From the NCBI GenBank assembly GCA_001599715.1, contig BCHU01000001.1:1597634-1661633 (forward strand): a stretch of 64,000 bases of DNA, in the 5' to 3' direction. The notes under the pieces were generated by a model. It searched no databases, had not been told where the DNA came from, and saw only the letters and a list, made by a program, of their open reading frames with translations. The translations under genes were made by a program, and so were the position numbers. How positions within the stretch are numbered: position 1 is the first letter of the stretch; each line of letters starts with the position of its first letter. Positions 1 through 15,540 of the stretch are shown here, in pieces. The stretch is from Phaeotremella fagi (taxonomy: Eukaryota; Basidiomycota; Tremellomycetes; Tremellales; Phaeotremellaceae).

Positions 1-2639
1 CCCCTCTTTAACCAAAACACTGCCCTTCTTGAAGAAAAGAATCTCAACGGTACCTTCAAGATCCCGTAAATAGCTTCTACTATCAGGACCAGCAGCTGAA
101 CTATCTTGAACACTGACGGAAATGCTAGAAACATCATCATCGAATCTGGAAGCAGAGTAACCTTCTCTCATCATTCCACCAACGAGATTTTCTTTAGTTG
201 ATGCGGCATGCATTAAATCAAGAACGTTACCGAAAGGAGTTCTTGAAGAGCTTCTGCCATTTGGTGGGAACATTGGCGAATTGGGTGCGGACAGGTTTGT
301 AGTGGACGCGGCACCCGATCGTCTACCTTGAGAATCAACTGGTGCGTTGTTGTGAGTCAAACCAATTGATTTAGCGATACATTCAAGAATAGCTGAGCGA
401 ATCTCGAAAGATTCCTCTCCATCGGACAAAGCTGGTGATTCAGCTCGGATACCGTTGGTATGCCCAGTGTTATAAGTAGGTGAGCGAGCGATTTTACCAC
501 GCCACGTGTCCATTCTTGGGAAACCTGGTGTTTGAGCTGCTGGTCTGTAATATGCAGATCCACCTTGAAGAGATGTATGAGTCATTGCTAGATCACCTGC
601 AGCAACTTGCTTTCGCATAGCTGATTGTTGTCGCGCAAAGGTCGATGACTGTCGTAAAGCTGTATCAGGGCTGAAAAGGTTCTCGGAGGAAGTACCAAGG
701 CTAGGCATGTCTCTTGTTGAACCGAGTGAAGTCATTTGGAAGCCACCATTTGCAGATGGTGTCGATGGATTTTTGGGTGTAAGAGATGGTAGAGATGGCG
801 CTTTAACTGTTGGACTGGTAGGTACAAAGTTGAAGTAATCTTTACTTGTTACGCGGGAGTCCACTTCGTCGACAGTGGACGATTGAGAGGGATGAGTCAC
901 ATCCGCGTCCGGTTGGAACTTCTCTCGAAGTGCTTGCATTCCTCCACCAGTGTAGAATGAACGTGGTAATGGATGGGAAGCAAGTGAGTTCAGAGCTGAT
1001 TCGGATCGAAGAACTTCGCGAGTTAGACCAAGGTATTTGTGAGCTACCAAGGGAGTCAATCACACGACGCTCTCCTACTTTTGTTCGAACTCACCAGTAA
1101 CAAAGGTGACTCTGCTGAAACGTTCAAGGATAACTTGAACAATGGCACCACTAGCTTTTGGGAACTTTTGGGTTAACTTTCTAAAAGCTTCAGCTGGAAT
1201 CACAGCAATGGTAGTTTCGACAGTAGCCCTGGCAATCGTTCCTTTTAAAGCCTCAGAACCTGAAAATCCTTTTGAGGGATACTTGTGAGATGTATTAGCT
1301 CTGGGAGGGTTTTGACCGGTAGCGTTTGATGTGTTAACGAAAGGAAAGGGTGAAGTTGAGAATGAACCACTAGACTTTAATAGATGTTGTCGAGATGGAC
1401 CAAGGAATGGCGATGGTGCTGATGTAGCTGGTAGAGAGTTTGAAATTGTTCTTTGACGTACACCATCAGAAGCTAGGAGGGTATCTTGACGTTCAACTTT
1501 GGTGGTATCTGTAGTGGCTGAACCTTCAGTATCGGTATCCAACAAATTCTCATTGAGAACTTCAGGACTACTTGTTTTTCCCAAAGAAACAAAATCCAAT
1601 TGACTAACATCCGAGTTAGCTCTGGATGTACGACGAGATCCTGCAGCATCTCTTAAAGTGCTATCACCAACTTCAATCTCGTCATCGTCTTCTTGTTGTG
1701 GTGTCCAAGAAACCTGAATGTCTTCGGTGAATAGATTAAGAATGGAGAAAAGAGAAGACAAGCTTCCACCTGACGAGACTCGATTCAGGAGATAGTAACC
1801 ATTGAATGAGGATTCTTTATTGGAATATGGATCAGGTGAAGGTGGTGGTGAAAAAGGTTCATCTGAAGAAGGTGCGTACTGAATCAAATCGTCAGCATTC
1901 TCACTTCAAATTCGGATCGAAAACAACTTACAACTTCAACTTGACCTTCAACAACAAACCAGAAATTATTGTTATCACCGATTTCGATACTTTCACCAGC
2001 AGCTAAAGGTCTAGTTTGAAGATGTCGACTGAGTTCATGGAACACTGGTAATTCCAAATGACCAAATACACCGACAGCAGCTAGAATGTCTCCAAGGATG
2101 CTGTGGAAGTTTTGGGATTTTCTATGTGCATCCGCGAGTGGATCTTCTGGGAGTGGGAATGATGTTGTATGAGATGGAGGTGAGGGTGGTGGTAGGCTAA
2201 AGATTGTTTAGTGGATTTCAGACTCCGATTTATTATGACTTACGCGCTCTCTTTGAGTTGAGTGTATTTGGTTAGGTACTGGACGATATTGTCAGTTGAT
2301 TGTTCACTACGACACCACAGCTGACTCACTCTATACCGTATCAAGAATAGAACAGAAATGATAAACCCGACAAAAAGACCAAACAAGACAGGGAAAGTCA
2401 ATGAGATAGTTAACGAATATTGTAGAACCCGAACGACGAAACTAATTTTTCTATCAGTTGCAATCTCTGACTTGTGATATGACAACTGACCTGGGAATAC
2501 CAATGGTAATCCAACCAACGATAAATTTGACACCTTGAAGAATGTACAAGATGGCGTAGATGACAGAAACAGCTAGTGCTACCAGTGGATTACCGCCGAT
2601 TTCAGGTGGTGAAGGGACGTTGGAGTTGATATTTGACAT
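1..2639 (-). CDS. NTE1: NTE1, patatin-type lysophospholipase (neuropathy target esterase family), 5' part only
   Basis: Family role: an ER-membrane phospholipase B that deacylates phosphatidylcholine. Reading from ATG at 2639, five exons can be joined: 2491-2639, 2244-2441, 1932-2196, 1095-1878 and 1-1043. They give about 813 codons, still open at the window edge. Visible: hydrophobic N-terminal segments (residues about 15-90, including [20 protein letters not shown]), a cyclic-nucleotide-binding-like fold ([32 protein letters not shown]), a long Ser/Pro/Thr-rich insert, and the start of a second cNMP-like domain at the edge ([23 protein letters not shown] is visible in part). The patatin catalytic domain (GxSxG, DG) lies outside the window, so activity cannot be checked. 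Exon joins restore family motifs such as [14 protein letters not shown]. Truncation is by the window, not by mutation. Confidence 0.9.
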
Positions 2640-3085
2640 GGTTGATAGTGATTGATCGATGGTTGTTGGGTTGTTTGAATAGGTCGACAGCTGAAGATGA
2701 TTGATGGTGAATAAATGATGATAATTAAAGATGGTGATGGGCTCTATAAGGACAATAGAAGGTTTGATGAAAGGAAATGATGATGAAGATGAAAGATGGA
2801 GGGAGGAGATGTTGAATGATTAAAGGAATCGTTATTTCGTTAACCACCTTTTATGTCTATGATTAATCTACCTTGCGAGTGAAGCACATGAGAATGTGGT
2901 AGTGCGCCTAAGCCCAGATCCTAGATGTGTACATGTACACAGTACAGAATGAAAAGGGAGAATCTTTAGGTTGGTCAAAATCAAAATATCAAGTAAAAGC
3001 AAATTAATTTCATGACGTGAAACTTTAAACGTTCGAAACGTAAATGTTAATGTTAATTTGAGTGGCAAAAATCAACGTGGGTGCA
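2640..3085. other. Intergenic region, NTE1 promoter side
   Basis: A 446-bp gap between the NTE1 start codon and the GRC3 stop codon, both on the minus strand. It should hold the NTE1 promoter and 5' leader and the GRC3 3' UTR. No RNA gene, repeat or convincing additional reading frame was seen. Confidence 0.5.
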
Positions 3086-5548
3086 TTACATCCCCTTCCT
3101 CATCAAATTTCTTCTAAATCTTCTACGTTCCCCACCGACACCTTCTAATCCACTCACATCAACGAAAGGTACTTCATCCCATTTGAATCCCGCCAACCCG
3201 TCATCCTGGAATTTCCAATCAATCAATCCACTTAAAGGGAATTCCATCGCTCCGTTCCTAACGATCGCGCTGGTTTTCTTTAGAACAGAGATATCAAGTG
3301 GTGTAATCAGATGTAATGCTTGATCTCTCATTCCTCTGATCAATGCTAGACCTAGGAAATTCGTCGTTTCGAGATTTGGGTTTGGGGAACCTTGTTCGTA
3401 GATTTTCGAATAGGTTTCTTCGGTTTGTAGGAGGGCTATTACACTGCCATTTAATGCAAGTTGTAGATCTTCTTCTAAGATCCCATCAGCCCCTTCTCCT
3501 ATCATTGATATTCTTTTGATAGTTTTGCCAATTTCCACTTGCCATGGTGGAAAGGCTAACAACGGTTTTGAGAAATCCCATGAAACTCCCCCAGAAGATA
3601 GACGTGAATGGAAATAAGATATCGTAGATAACAATCGTAAGTCGGAAGGTGTATACCGCGCTTGTAATGGGGAAACTGGTGCTGGAGATATAGTATGAGT
3701 TATTGGTTTACCACGTCGCTCAGTGTTTTGCCAAGGTTGTGATCCAAATTCTGATAAACCAGGTAAATCGCTATCTTGCCAAGGAGGACTACTGGTCCAT
3801 CCATTACCCGGTGTCCTCTCAATCTCCTCGGCCACTATCTCAAAATCAAAGACATGAGTAGCCTCTGCCATCTGTTCGATAGCTCTTAGTAAATCTTCTC
3901 CGAGACCTTTGATCCAACCTTGCGTGTTGATTGCCAATGGTATCAATCCGGATATTCTAGTTGTATCGGGTTTACCAGTTTGGACAGGGTATTGAATTTC
4001 GTATCGATAATTTGTTATCAGATCGTGAATGGCGGCTAAATATTCATCTGGACACGATTGGGGAGAAAGAGCACCTAGATAATGGGCTTTTACTGGTATA
4101 GCGGGATGAGTGAATGGAGGACCTTTTCATGGTTAGCATCTTGTAGATAGCAGAACACTTACCAAGTAGAGGCTTGTCAACAATGTAGAGTCCAACTACA
4201 CCCCCGCAGCCAAATTCCCCTTGTCCTAAATCACATTCCAACCAAGCCACTCTCTCGTAAGTTTCCAATAATTTGTTGACGGCTGCTCTTCCAAATGAGG
4301 ATTTACCACTTCTCTTGGTACCTTTAACCAGAGTTACGCAGGGGGTAAAGGCATCCTCATCCTCTTCTTCGTCTATCTTCTGTCTCGCGAGAGAGAATAA
4401 GGCAGATGTCCACGATGGAGGAGTAACGTGTGGATAAACAGGAATGGGGAATGATCCAATCACCTTAGGAATAATCAGTTATACAAGCTAGAATCGCTGC
4501 GGAATTGACATACAGGATGAAGACCCCGAACACCCCAAACACCTTTCTGGTCTAGCCAAATGTCGTTGAATCCAGGAACAATTCCAGCTTTCAAACCTTC
4601 AATCCCAGATCTGTTCTCTTGAAGCAAAAACACAGTTTTATTCTTGAGTGTAAATGTTGTAGGCAGTTTCAAGCTAGATAAAAGAGAGTGAGAAGACGTA
4701 TCGTCACTTTCTAAACCGGTGATTATTGGTAAAGGATGTGAAGTGGGTGCAAAGACTGGGAAAAAAGCCGATGAAGATGGATAGAGGGTCGTGGAGAATA
4801 TATTCAAAGGTTTTTGCAGGGGTGTTAAATGGAAGAGACCAGCTATCATGAGACTCTGTATAATCAGCGGGAGTTATGGTTGGAGACTCACTTCATTAGG
4901 TGCAAGAGCTACGATTACTCCAGACCCTGGAACCTTTTGGATTCCATGAGTCCTTAAGACATCTTCGGAGCATAAGTGAACATTATGACCTACACGGGGT
5001 TCGAAAACCGAAGTTGTGGGTAACGAGACATCCTCTCTGAATTTTGTCAGCTCTCCTAGCACCAGCTTGACGTACCGTATTCTAGAAGGAGCCCTTGAGA
5101 TGGGTGTAGTAGCTTCCGACCACCTGACCTTGCCTTCTATAACCTCATCCGCTATTCTATCCCTCTCGTAAGAATCGTCAACAGGCTCCTCATCCTCGGA
5201 AGAAACGATCTCATCCTCATCACTACCTGAAACAGGTGCACTCGGTGAAAATCTCCTGATTTTCCTCTTAGACTGGTCAACTTTCGTGGGTTTAACGAAA
5301 TATCTAGGTTTCGGTGATACGTCCCTCTCGGTTCTAGGTCTCTTGGAAGGTCCAGCTTCGATTTCAATATCTGACACACCCGGTTCTAAATCAGAAGTCG
5401 AAGGAGAAATTTCGGGAGAAGGTTGGACAGTGGTTCGTTTTGTTGATTTTGGAGGTTGGGGAGTAGGTTTTGGGGAATTCACCGGAGTGGATTCTTTTGA
5501 AGTCAACGATGCAGCTGCAGCAGCTCTTCTTGCTGCTAAAGCTGACAT
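3086..5548 (-). CDS. GRC3: GRC3, polynucleotide 5'-kinase of pre-rRNA processing
   Basis: Family role: nucleolar kinase that works with the Las1 endonuclease at ITS2 to phosphorylate cleaved pre-rRNA for Rat1 trimming. Exons 4892-5548, 4514-4855, 4163-4463 and 3086-4122 sum to 2337 nt, a 778-residue protein. The N-terminal 170 residues are Ala/Ser/Pro-rich and acidic, nuclear-like. The P-loop is clear ([12 protein letters not shown], near residue 360), followed by [10 protein letters not shown] and PLLGPPFTHP, which match the Grc3/Clp1 fold. The C-terminus carries [12 protein letters not shown] and the basic tail [13 protein letters not shown]. The start is the first ATG of the open exon. It is divergent from MES1 with 304 bp between start codons. 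Identification rests on family motifs across all four exons. Confidence 0.9.
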
Positions 5549-5852
5549 TGTTGTTGGTTTTGTTGTTTTTGTTGTTGGTTAGAGATATTTTCAGAAAAGA
5601 GATAATTTAAAGGTGAGGAGCCCCATTCCGGGATTAAGCGGTGTTACTGATATAGACAGATTAGATAAAGCTTTGTGGCACCCGAGTCGCTACCAAGTAC
5701 GCTTAAGTAACTTAACCGTTTTCTTCAACTTCAACTTCAACTATCAACATATTATTACTAAATATTACTCAACGAACAACACCTCACACATCAATAACGT
5801 ATAGTGTTTCTCAAGTATCAACAGATTATACACACCCAACGAATCCGTCCAA
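5549..5852. promoter_or_regulatory. Divergent promoter GRC3 / methionyl-tRNA synthetase
   Basis: A 304-bp gap between two outward-facing start codons. The half next to MES1 is pyrimidine-rich on the plus strand (CAACTTCAACTTCAACTATC), typical of fungal leaders. A rRNA-processing kinase and a tRNA synthetase would both fit growth-coupled expression; that is inference. Confidence 0.55.
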
Positions 5853-8653
5853 ATGTCTTCCCAAAATCTCAGAAAGGTTGACGGTCTTTTGATGGACATT
5901 CATGATCCAGCTTCAGGTCCTGTGTAAGTTGAAGAATAACTATCCTTTTTCAATACCAAATATCTTACCTTGTGACTCTTAGATTACCAAAGAATGGTCA
6001 AAGAAATGTTCTGATTACTTCTGCGCTACCTTGTAAGCTGGTCCAAGCAGAACGCTCAAGGGAATCTAGCTCACACGATCATCTATAGATGTTAACAACG
6101 TTCCTCATTTGGGTAACATTATCGGGTGAGCTGACATGAACAAATCGTTTGAACAGCTCTAAACTTGCTATAGATCTACTCTTTCTGCCGACGTTTTCGC
6201 CAGGTACTCTAGAACTTTGAATGTTCCAACTTTATATGTGATTACCCTTTGTACAGTTGACGGAAGGTGACTTGGATACTGATACAGTGTTACTCAGATT
6301 TGTGGTACGGATGAATACGGGACAGCTACAGAAACGAAAGTAAGTTATCAGCTTCACGTTTTGGATTCGTCTAATGTAGCTTTTACAGGCTTTAGAAGAA
6401 GGTGTCACCCCTTTTGAACTTTGTACGAAATTCCATAAACTCCATACCGAGATCTATGAGTAAGCACGATGAAGTCGATGTTGTTCTGTCCTGACCGAAT
6501 AAATCAGATGGTTTGAAATTGGTTTTGACAAATGGGGAAGAACTTCTACGCCAGAACATACTGTTATCACTCAGGAATTCTACAAAAATATCCATAAAAA
6601 CGGGTTATTCCAATTGGAAACCTCAGATCAAACTTATTGCGAGGACGATAAACTATTCTTGGCTGATCGATTTGTTGAAGGAACATGTCCAAACTGTGGC
6701 TACGATGTGAGCTAGTAGAGGATTATTCGTTTTCATTAGCTGATCAGAAATTAGGACGCCCGTGGAGACCAATGTGATAAATGCGCTCTGACATTCTCGT
6801 CACCAACTGAACTGCTACACCCCAGATGTAAAAGAAACAAAACCCATAAAGTCTCTGTCCGACCATCGACTCATGCTTGTATACGACTCGATCTATTGCA
6901 ACCTCGATTGGTGGATTGGATGCAAGAAGCTAGAGTTAAAGGACGCTGGGGAACAAACGCTGTTATCACTGATAAAGGGGATATTGTCGAACCTAGAATG
7001 CTTGGAGATGGATTAAGACCTAGTGCTGTTACTAGAGATTTGAATTGGGGTGTTGAGGTTCCCAAGGTTGGTGATGCGGACGAGGATAAGGCTTTGGAAG
7101 GAAAGGTCATTTGTAAGTCTGTCTGTCTGTTCATGACGGAACTCAGCTAATCCGAGTCAATAGATGTCTGGGTAGGTCTTCGAAAGATACACCACGAGAA
7201 GTCCCCTTACTTATACTTCTCAGTTTGACGCACCCATCGGCTACCCATCAATTACCGCTACATATACTGATAAATGGGAACAATGGTGGAAAAATCCTGA
7301 TAATGTCGAACTCTATCAATTCATGGGGAAAGACAGTGGGTACTTACTTTATCATTTGCGCTAACATCCTATAGACGTCTACTTCCACACTGTGCTTTTC
7401 CCAGCTATGATGATTGGTGATGGTCAAAATTGGACCAAATTGCATGCTATCTCCGGTACTCAATATCTAAACTACGAAGATACAAAGTTCAGTAAAAGTA
7501 GGAATGTCGGGTAAGTGGTGGTGTTGTTTTACTAGGGATTCTTTTTAATAACAACGATTCAGTGTTTTCGGTAATAATGCTCAGGAAACTGGAATTTCTC
7601 CTTCTGTCTGGAGATACTATCTTGTTTCTCAACGACCAGAGAGCAGTGACTCTGCTTTCATGTGGTCAAAATTCATCGCTGCTAACAACAATGAGTTGCT
7701 TGCAAATCTTGGAAATTTCGTCAATAGAGTGAGTTGATCAAAGTCTTTATGAACATTCCTTAACTCGCTTTATCTAGACTGTTAAATTCATCAATGCCAA
7801 ATTCGAATCCATTCTACCAGGACCAAAAGACTTCCAAGGTGGTGATGTTCGAGTATCGTCATCTTCAGAATCTGCAGCAAAAATCGACGCAGACTTCGTC
7901 AATGATATCAACACCCGTTTAACGGAATATCGAGAATTGATGGATTCCCAAAAACTTCGTGGTGGATTGGCGACAGCTATGATGATTTCATCTCGAGGTA
8001 ACCAATATCTTCAAGAGAACAGTTTGGATAATGCTCTTCTCGCCAACGATCCAGAGAGATGTGCTGAGGTACTTCTTAACGCCGTCAACTTGATCTACCT
8101 CCTCAGTGTTGTCTTCCACCCATTCATGCCAACTACCAGCAAAGGAATTCTTCGACAACTCAACGCTCCTGCCCGAAGTCTACCCAAATCATTCTCGATA
8201 GATATCCTTCCAGGTCACACACTCGGTAAAGCTGAACATCTATTCAAACCAATTGCCAACCTCAACGGAGAACAGGAGAAAGCATGGCAGAAACAATTCG
8301 GAGGTGATTCAAAAACAGCAGCTCAAGTTACACCGTCAGGACCGGATGGACATCCAGAAGGTGGAGCTGTACCAACCCTTCAATCAATTAAGGAAGGTAA
8401 AAAAGCAGAACACGAAGCTAGAGTTAAACAAATCGCGAAAGAGAAGAAATTGGCTGCTGAGTTGGCTACGAAGAATAAATCACCTGAAGAGAAAGATTTG
8501 GAGAGTCGATATGAAACTCAAACTAAATTGGTTACTGCTATTAGAACTGGGAAGGCTGAGGGTGATGTGGCGGTTGAAACTGAGAAAGTCAAGAGTTTGA
8601 AGAGTGAATTGGCTGAGTTGAGGAAGAAATTGAAAGCTACATCTATTGCTTAA
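5853..8653 (+). CDS. MES1: Cytosolic methionine--tRNA ligase with WHEP-like C-terminal tail
   Basis: Charges tRNA-Met in the cytosol. Thirteen exons sum to 2190 nt (729 residues): 5853-5923, 5983-6032, 6089-6125, 6174-6237, 6298-6339, 6389-6459, 6508-6706, 6755-7112, 7164-7171, 7224-7335, 7375-7510, 7563-7728, 7778-8653. Class I signatures are present: the HIGH-type motif as [11 protein letters not shown] near residue 40, [11 protein letters not shown], the CP1 zinc cysteines (CPNCGYD, CDKC), and KFSKSRNVG in place of KMSKS. The N-terminus begins only about 30 residues before the Rossmann fold, so there is no GST-like domain as in budding-yeast Mes1. The last 70 residues are Lys/Glu-rich helices resembling a WHEP tRNA-binding hairpin. 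Exon 9 is only 8 nt (7164-7171). No mitochondrial leader is evident. Confidence 0.95.
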
Positions 8654-9172
8654 TTTGAAAATTGATAGTCAGATAGATGAAGATAAAGATGGTAGTAGAC
8701 AAATGTACAGTACTGAAACTGATATACTCGAGTACACACAAACTCAGCTGTACGAGCAAACAAATTGACCCAACTTTTTGAGATCAGTCAATGTTTTCCT
8801 TTGAGTCAAAACATGATCGACAGTAAGGCCTCCTTTGTCAGTTCGGGATAAACAAACTGATCTGAGTGTATAACGATAAGTGATAGTAATCCTTTGTGAG
8901 ATGACCCTTCTGAAGTAGAAGGGAGACTAGATATAGGTATAGATATATAAACAAGACGATAGATGGCAGGGGATATCAACCTCCTCCCAACCATTCTATT
9001 GCTTTTGCCACCCAATTACCTCGAGTGAACGGAATCAATTTCAGACTGTATCATCTAAACCTCACCTTAACCAGCAACTAATTCAAGCTGGAATTTCATC
9101 TATTTCAATAATAATATACATATCAGACGTGTAGACAACGACTTTTGACGACGGAGAGTGGAGATAGTGGTC
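8654..9172. other. Gap between MES1 and the remodeler fragment
   Basis: 519 bp. It should hold the MES1 3' UTR and whatever drives the downstream remodeler. No DEAD/DEAH helicase-lobe sequence (P-loop, DEAH) can be read on either strand, so it does not contain the missing N-terminal half of the next gene. AT-rich stretch near 9100-9125. Confidence 0.5.
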
Positions 9173-13020
<3,848 letters not shown>

Positions 13021-14152
13021 ATTCTGTTTAGGGCTTCTTCAAGCGAGTGTTCGTGATATTCATGATTATAATGTTGGAATCTAAGAGTTCAGTTTTTGTA
13101 CTGATTTGATTCCTATGTATCGATGTTGATGTCGTCCTCGTCCATTGATTCTAAAATACATGTCAGAACCCACCGTGTGACTGATCATAATGTGCATCGA
13201 AATTTACGCCCGTCCTGTACAAGTAGCCTCAAATCATTCAATCCATTGTTCCAAAACGTCTTACGCGTATGAGCTTCATGAGTGGGTATCGGAAGAAGGC
13301 AGAATGGATACGTAGAGGACAATGACAATAGACCGAAATATCTATCGGGGAAAACATGTTTTCTGTTCTAATGTCTGTGTGTTGAATTAGGATCCTTTGA
13401 TATCAGAAACGGACTTTGATTATTGACAGGCAGCAGAAATAAGTCTTTCTTGGGACTTTTCTTGCATATTAGATTAGACTCTCAGTTCCACTTCTTCCTT
13501 TCTGATCGATGTTTTCGCCGATGCGTGAATACTATGGTTTGAATAATATGCTTAGGAAGAAAGTCAATACATAAGTGATGCAAATTGAATGTACTCGTAC
13601 AATATGGCATTCTTGGACCAAATCCCGATGTTATCCCTGGCCTTCGCCACAATTTCCTCTCTTCATTTTCATCGCCTTCTAGGTCAAAATAAATAAAATG
13701 AAAATACCGATTCGGGATGAAACCGTTTTGTGCTCCACAATATGTAAGGAAATAAGTATACTGCATTGTAGGTAATTCCCTACGGTCTTCGAACGAAACA
13801 ATTGATCCTTTGAATACACTTTCACTGAAACCCGATATTTTCAAATTACTTTTTATGACATTTTTTTTGGAGCGGGTATCCTTTGCTTTTCTTTTGACAT
13901 ATATCAAGAGGGAGTTTTTGGGGGGGGGATTGTAATTATTTCATCATTCCACTTTCTACTTTTCGCCACCGTATAGTAAGTTTTTAATTTTTGTTTTTCG
14001 ATTTCAATTTCACTTTGGCTATGCCACTCTTTCCTTCTCTCAACCCTCAACCATTCATCCACTTCACTTTCCTTCTTCACCCAACTGCTCAATAGACATA
14101 AGTAAACTAACATAAAGTCAACATATTTAGTATCTACCGTAAATATACACAA
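13021..14152. other. Long intergenic region without a recognised gene
   Basis: 1132 bp between the remodeler and the first orphan paralogue. It includes an A/T-run and a G-run of about nine near 13920-13930, and a pyrimidine-rich stretch 13990-14060. A minus-strand reading frame of 141 codons at 13482-13907 has no recognisable motif and is treated as chance. Nothing else supported. Confidence 0.45.
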
Positions 14153-14578
14153 ATGACCGAAGCTACCAAAGAAAATTCCTGTGACAGATCACTCTCAATT
14201 TACCACGCGAAGGGAAATTGGAGTGCTGTTGGTCTTCTAAGCAACTATTCTTTCAAAATTGATCCATCTGGGTCTACCTCCTCATCAAAGAACACCACAG
14301 TAGAGTCCTTAGTTGATGCTTTGAAAGGGAGAATTGATAGCGCTTGTACACTTACTGGCAAAGGGGATTATATCATATCAGATGAGAATGGGGAGGCGAT
14401 CTGCCATGTCGAAAAATACGACATTCGTTCCGTCTATTCAGATGATTATAAAGCCTGGAGGGATAAGGGTGGATGGGGGTTCAAAAGAGGGGGTGATATT
14501 CCCAGTATGTCTGAGGGTGTCAAAGCAGAGGACGCACGAGGCCTTAAAATCATTTCAGGTACTTTCATTCTCCCATAA
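14153..14578 (+). CDS. Orphan small protein, tandem paralogue 1
   Basis: Single exon, 141 residues, starting MTEATKENSC and ending ISGTFILP. I do not recognise a family. It is clearly paralogous to the next gene (15088-15540): both share T-K-x-N-x-S-C-x(3)-L-S-I near the start, F-x-I-x-P, a central C-x-L-x-G, then G-D-x-x-I-x-D-x-x-G-x-x-I-C, Y-D, Y-x-x-W, R-G-G, and the C-terminal I-S-G-T-F-I. No signal peptide or membrane segment; predicted soluble, with mixed charge. The repeated IxDxxG and SGTFI strands suggest a small beta-rich fold, which is inference. A stop follows directly and the leader is AT-rich. Conservation between copies argues that it is a real protein. Confidence 0.75.
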   Translation: MTEATKENSCDRSLSIYHAKGNWSAVGLLSNYSFKIDPSGSTSSSKNTTVESLVDALKGRIDSACTLTGKGDYIISDENGEAICHVEKYDIRSVYSDDYKAWRDKGGWGFKRGGDIPSMSEGVKAEDARGLKIISGTFILP

Positions 14579-15087
14579 CAGCAACAACGTCTCACAATCA
14601 GATGATAATTGAGGTACTGTAGATGTCTGAGTGGGTATATTGGGAAGATAAAGTAAACAGGAGTATGTAACGTAATTAGTGGAGATAATTTTCATGGGTA
14701 GAGTAGTTTCAGATGCAGTGGAGTTGAATTGAACTGTATTAATGACCTCCAACCTCGATTCTTGACGGTTTCTTTGATTACCTCTATTAAAACACCAAGC
14801 CGTCTCATCATATTGTTTCGAAGCTGGACGTACCCTTTAATCAAGTGAGTCTCCAAAATAGTCGTGCTGATATTAGACAAACATGTCTTCCAACGACCCA
14901 TTGAATATCTTTTGTCTTGGCTATCCTTTGTGGGAAGTTCCGTTGATAGATTTCTTACCGACGATATTTGAGGTTTTTACCACTGACTAACCTTGCGTCT
15001 TCTTACTATCTTTGAAAATTTTTCACACTACCGTTATCAAACCTTCAGACCAGATACTAATCCTCAAAAGATTTCAACATCAAAACT
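14579..15087. other. Spacer between tandem orphan genes (part of the duplicated unit)
   Basis: 509 bp. The stretch around 14700-14870 resembles the stretch about 950 bp further on (15655-15815): both contain GTAGTTT followed by an ATGCA core, and further on a shared GTGACTCTCCAA / GTGAGTCTCCAA segment. This suggests that the duplication includes downstream flank. Confidence 0.45.
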
Positions 15088-15540
15088 ATGTCAGATGTTA
15101 CCAAGGATAACAAGTCCTGTAAAGGAATGCTCTCCATTGTCAATCCAAGAGGTGATTTGTTCAACAACAGTACATGCACTTTTGAGATTCATCCCATTGC
15201 TTTCGGCTCTCTTAAAACCGGTGTCGCAGTCACCAACCTAGAAAAAGCTTTCAAAACAACGATCAACACCATTTGTTCCCTTGTAGGCATTCCCGACAGT
15301 CAAGAAGCTCCCCAAGGCGACGCAGTCATTTACGATCAGTCTGGTGGGAAGATTTGCAGAATCAGAGGTTATGACTTCATACGGTTTCGTACCGATCTAG
15401 AATACAAAACTTGGGTAAAGGATATCACGGAGTGGACGAGAGGTGGTTGTAAAGGCAAAATGCCGTCAGAGCCTACTGAGATCACACGCAGGGAAGAAGA
15501 CCAGGAATATATGATTTCAGGTACTTTCATTCCCCTTTAG
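15088..15540 (+). CDS. Orphan small protein, tandem paralogue 2
   Basis: Single exon, 150 residues, MSDVTKDNKSC...ISGTFIPL. Family unknown. It aligns over its whole length with the product of 14153-14578, with a short insertion between residues about 70 and 80 (PDSQEAPQ). Shared positions include two or three cysteines (start region, C-x-L-x-G, I-C), the G-D-A-V-I-Y-D-Q-S-G-G-K-I-C block, R-G-Y-D, Y-K-T-W, R-G-G-C-K and S-G-T-F-I. No transmembrane segment or signal peptide. Start-to-start spacing of the copies is 935 bp, same orientation. Copies have diverged heavily at the DNA level, so the duplication is not recent. Confidence 0.78.
   Translation: MSDVTKDNKSCKGMLSIVNPRGDLFNNSTCTFEIHPIAFGSLKTGVAVTNLEKAFKTTINTICSLVGIPDSQEAPQGDAVIYDQSGGKICRIRGYDFIRFRTDLEYKTWVKDITEWTRGGCKGKMPSEPTEITRREEDQEYMISGTFIPL

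Noticed and set aside
13482..13907. 141-codon minus-strand frame between the remodeler and orphan paralogue 1
   Set aside because: No recognisable motif, biased low-complexity composition at both ends, and no similarity to the orphan pair.
13919..13932. G-run near 13920 as a G-quadruplex or centromere-type element
   Set aside because: A single homopolymer run only; no repeated G-tracts around it.
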